Source: Gracilaria gracilis
Taxonomy: Eukaryota; Rhodophyta; Florideophyceae; Gracilariales; Gracilariaceae
DNA length: 64,000 bases
Direction of reading: 5' to 3'
Assembly: GCA_030374805.1 (NCBI GenBank)
Contig: JARGSG010000028.1
Location: forward strand, 434,001-498,000
How positions within the stretch are numbered: position 1 is the first letter of the stretch; each line of letters opens with the position of its first letter. The notes below the pieces were generated by a model. That model did no database searches. It was given only the letters and a program-made list of their open reading frames with translations, and was not told where the DNA came from. Position numbers and translations under genes: made by a program. This document shows, piece by piece, positions 63,601 to 64,000 of the stretch.

Positions 63601-64000
63601 GAGCACATCACGCAACTCAACTCGACGATCAGTTATCTACGGAGTACTTCTGAACAGGGCATTTTACAGCAACCATTGGATCTGGATTCATTGTATACCA
63701 GAGTATACACGGACGCCTCATTTGCCAATAACAAAGATCAAACCTCCCAGCTTGGATACGTCGTCACTCTATGTGATAAATTCAACCGCTGCAACGTACT
63801 CTCATTTCGATCGTACAAATCTCGCCGTGTGGTGCGCCGTGTTCTTGGTGGGGAGATTTACGCTTTTCCTGACGGATTCGATGCGGCGTACATGCTTGGT
63901 CATGATCTTGAGAAAATATTGAACCGCAAGCTTAGACTGTGTATGCTTACGGACAGCAAATCACTTTTTGACACTATTGTGAAGAATTCCTTCATTACTG
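60688..64000 (+). CDS. Pol of the second copia element (partial)
   Basis: The frame read from 60688 becomes protein-like from about 60850 and runs to the window end with one TGA at 63082. Protease: CVDYGASRTVID (about 61190). Integrase: zinc ligands LHYNFFHPTAKK and CETCTRLSSKP; catalytic LALDLFWLDG, FRTDSGSVFTAQ and LGLGERYQEPF. RT: GGRFTLCIKN, ARFIAQGHMNREKG, STDITQAYLQS, LRPLYGLTESGDYW, and a catalytic box GTYVEDSLLTG (about 63280), where the family normally has YVDD. RNase H: VYTDASFAN, VLGGEIYAF and MLTDSKSLFD, supplying the D-E-D residues. Beyond the edge the 3' LTR is expected. Confidence 0.88.

Larger units (their letters stand above)
58780..64000 (+). mobile_element. Second copia-like LTR retrotransposon, runs off window
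   Basis: Plus-strand gag and pol in order gag, protease, integrase, RT, RNase H (copia order), GC-richer than the other elements. The 5' LTR is not present: the coding part begins right against the chromovirus. It continues past base 64000, so the 3' end is unknown. Damage is light: two frame changes and two in-frame stops. Confidence 0.85.

Overview
This is a nuclear genomic window from a eukaryote with a compact, intron-poor gene style. Most host genes are single-exon, and the few introns I can place are short (63 to 115 bp, GT..AG). Neighbouring genes sit head-to-head or tail-to-tail with gaps of 0.1 to 0.6 kb. Together with dense, old retrotransposon and DNA-transposon islands, this fits a red alga (a florideophyte such as Chondrus is my best guess). 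That is an inference from style, not proof.

The left half (about 0.6 to 31.4 kb) is the gene island. In order it holds a Nup93/NIC96 nucleoporin (+), a Rubisco-LSMT-type SET methyltransferase (-), a PIAS/SIZ SUMO E3 ligase (-), a two-exon TPR-like protein of unknown role (-), the cap-binding subunit CBP20 (+, one intron), an NAD-binding SDR epimerase-like protein (-, at least three exons), a divergent TrmO-like protein (-), a WDTC1-type WD40/TPR protein (+), chaperonin CCT7 (-, one intron), ORC3 (+) and CSTF2/CstF64 (-). They are housekeeping genes of nuclear transport, RNA processing, protein modification, folding and DNA replication. They do not form an operon-like pathway. The 13.2 to 17.97 kb stretch and several 0.5 to 1.8 kb gaps contain no gene I can support.

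The right half (31.6 to 64 kb) is almost wholly transposable elements. A 5'-truncated Ty3/gypsy element (31.6 to 35.45 kb) ends in a 392-bp LTR and carries two tandem, related accessory ORFs of unknown function. It abuts an inverted LTR-PBS-ORF segment (35.45 to 36.84 kb). That in turn abuts the left inverted repeat of a large DNA transposon (36.84 to about 42.5 kb). The transposon's single long reading frame combines a PiggyBac-like DDE transposase with a PD-(D/E)XK nuclease placed between the second and third catalytic aspartates. This is the most novel object in the window. Next comes a Harbinger-like non-autonomous element (43.63 to 49.11 kb, TAA target duplication) with a Ty1/copia retrotransposon nested in it (43.79 to 48.54 kb, two 319-bp LTRs, AAGCG target duplication). 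A MADF/Myb-like transposon ORF (50.3 to 51.0 kb), a 34-base G run, an unidentified plus-strand TE-like coding stretch (51.9 to 53.9 kb), a minus-strand chromovirus (about 53.95 to 58.8 kb) and a second, plus-strand copia-like element running off the window end (58.8 to 64 kb) complete the region.

Almost every element frame is damaged. The copia element and the DNA transposon are notable because their decay is by nonsense codons with no frameshift. I found no rRNA, tRNA or CRISPR array.
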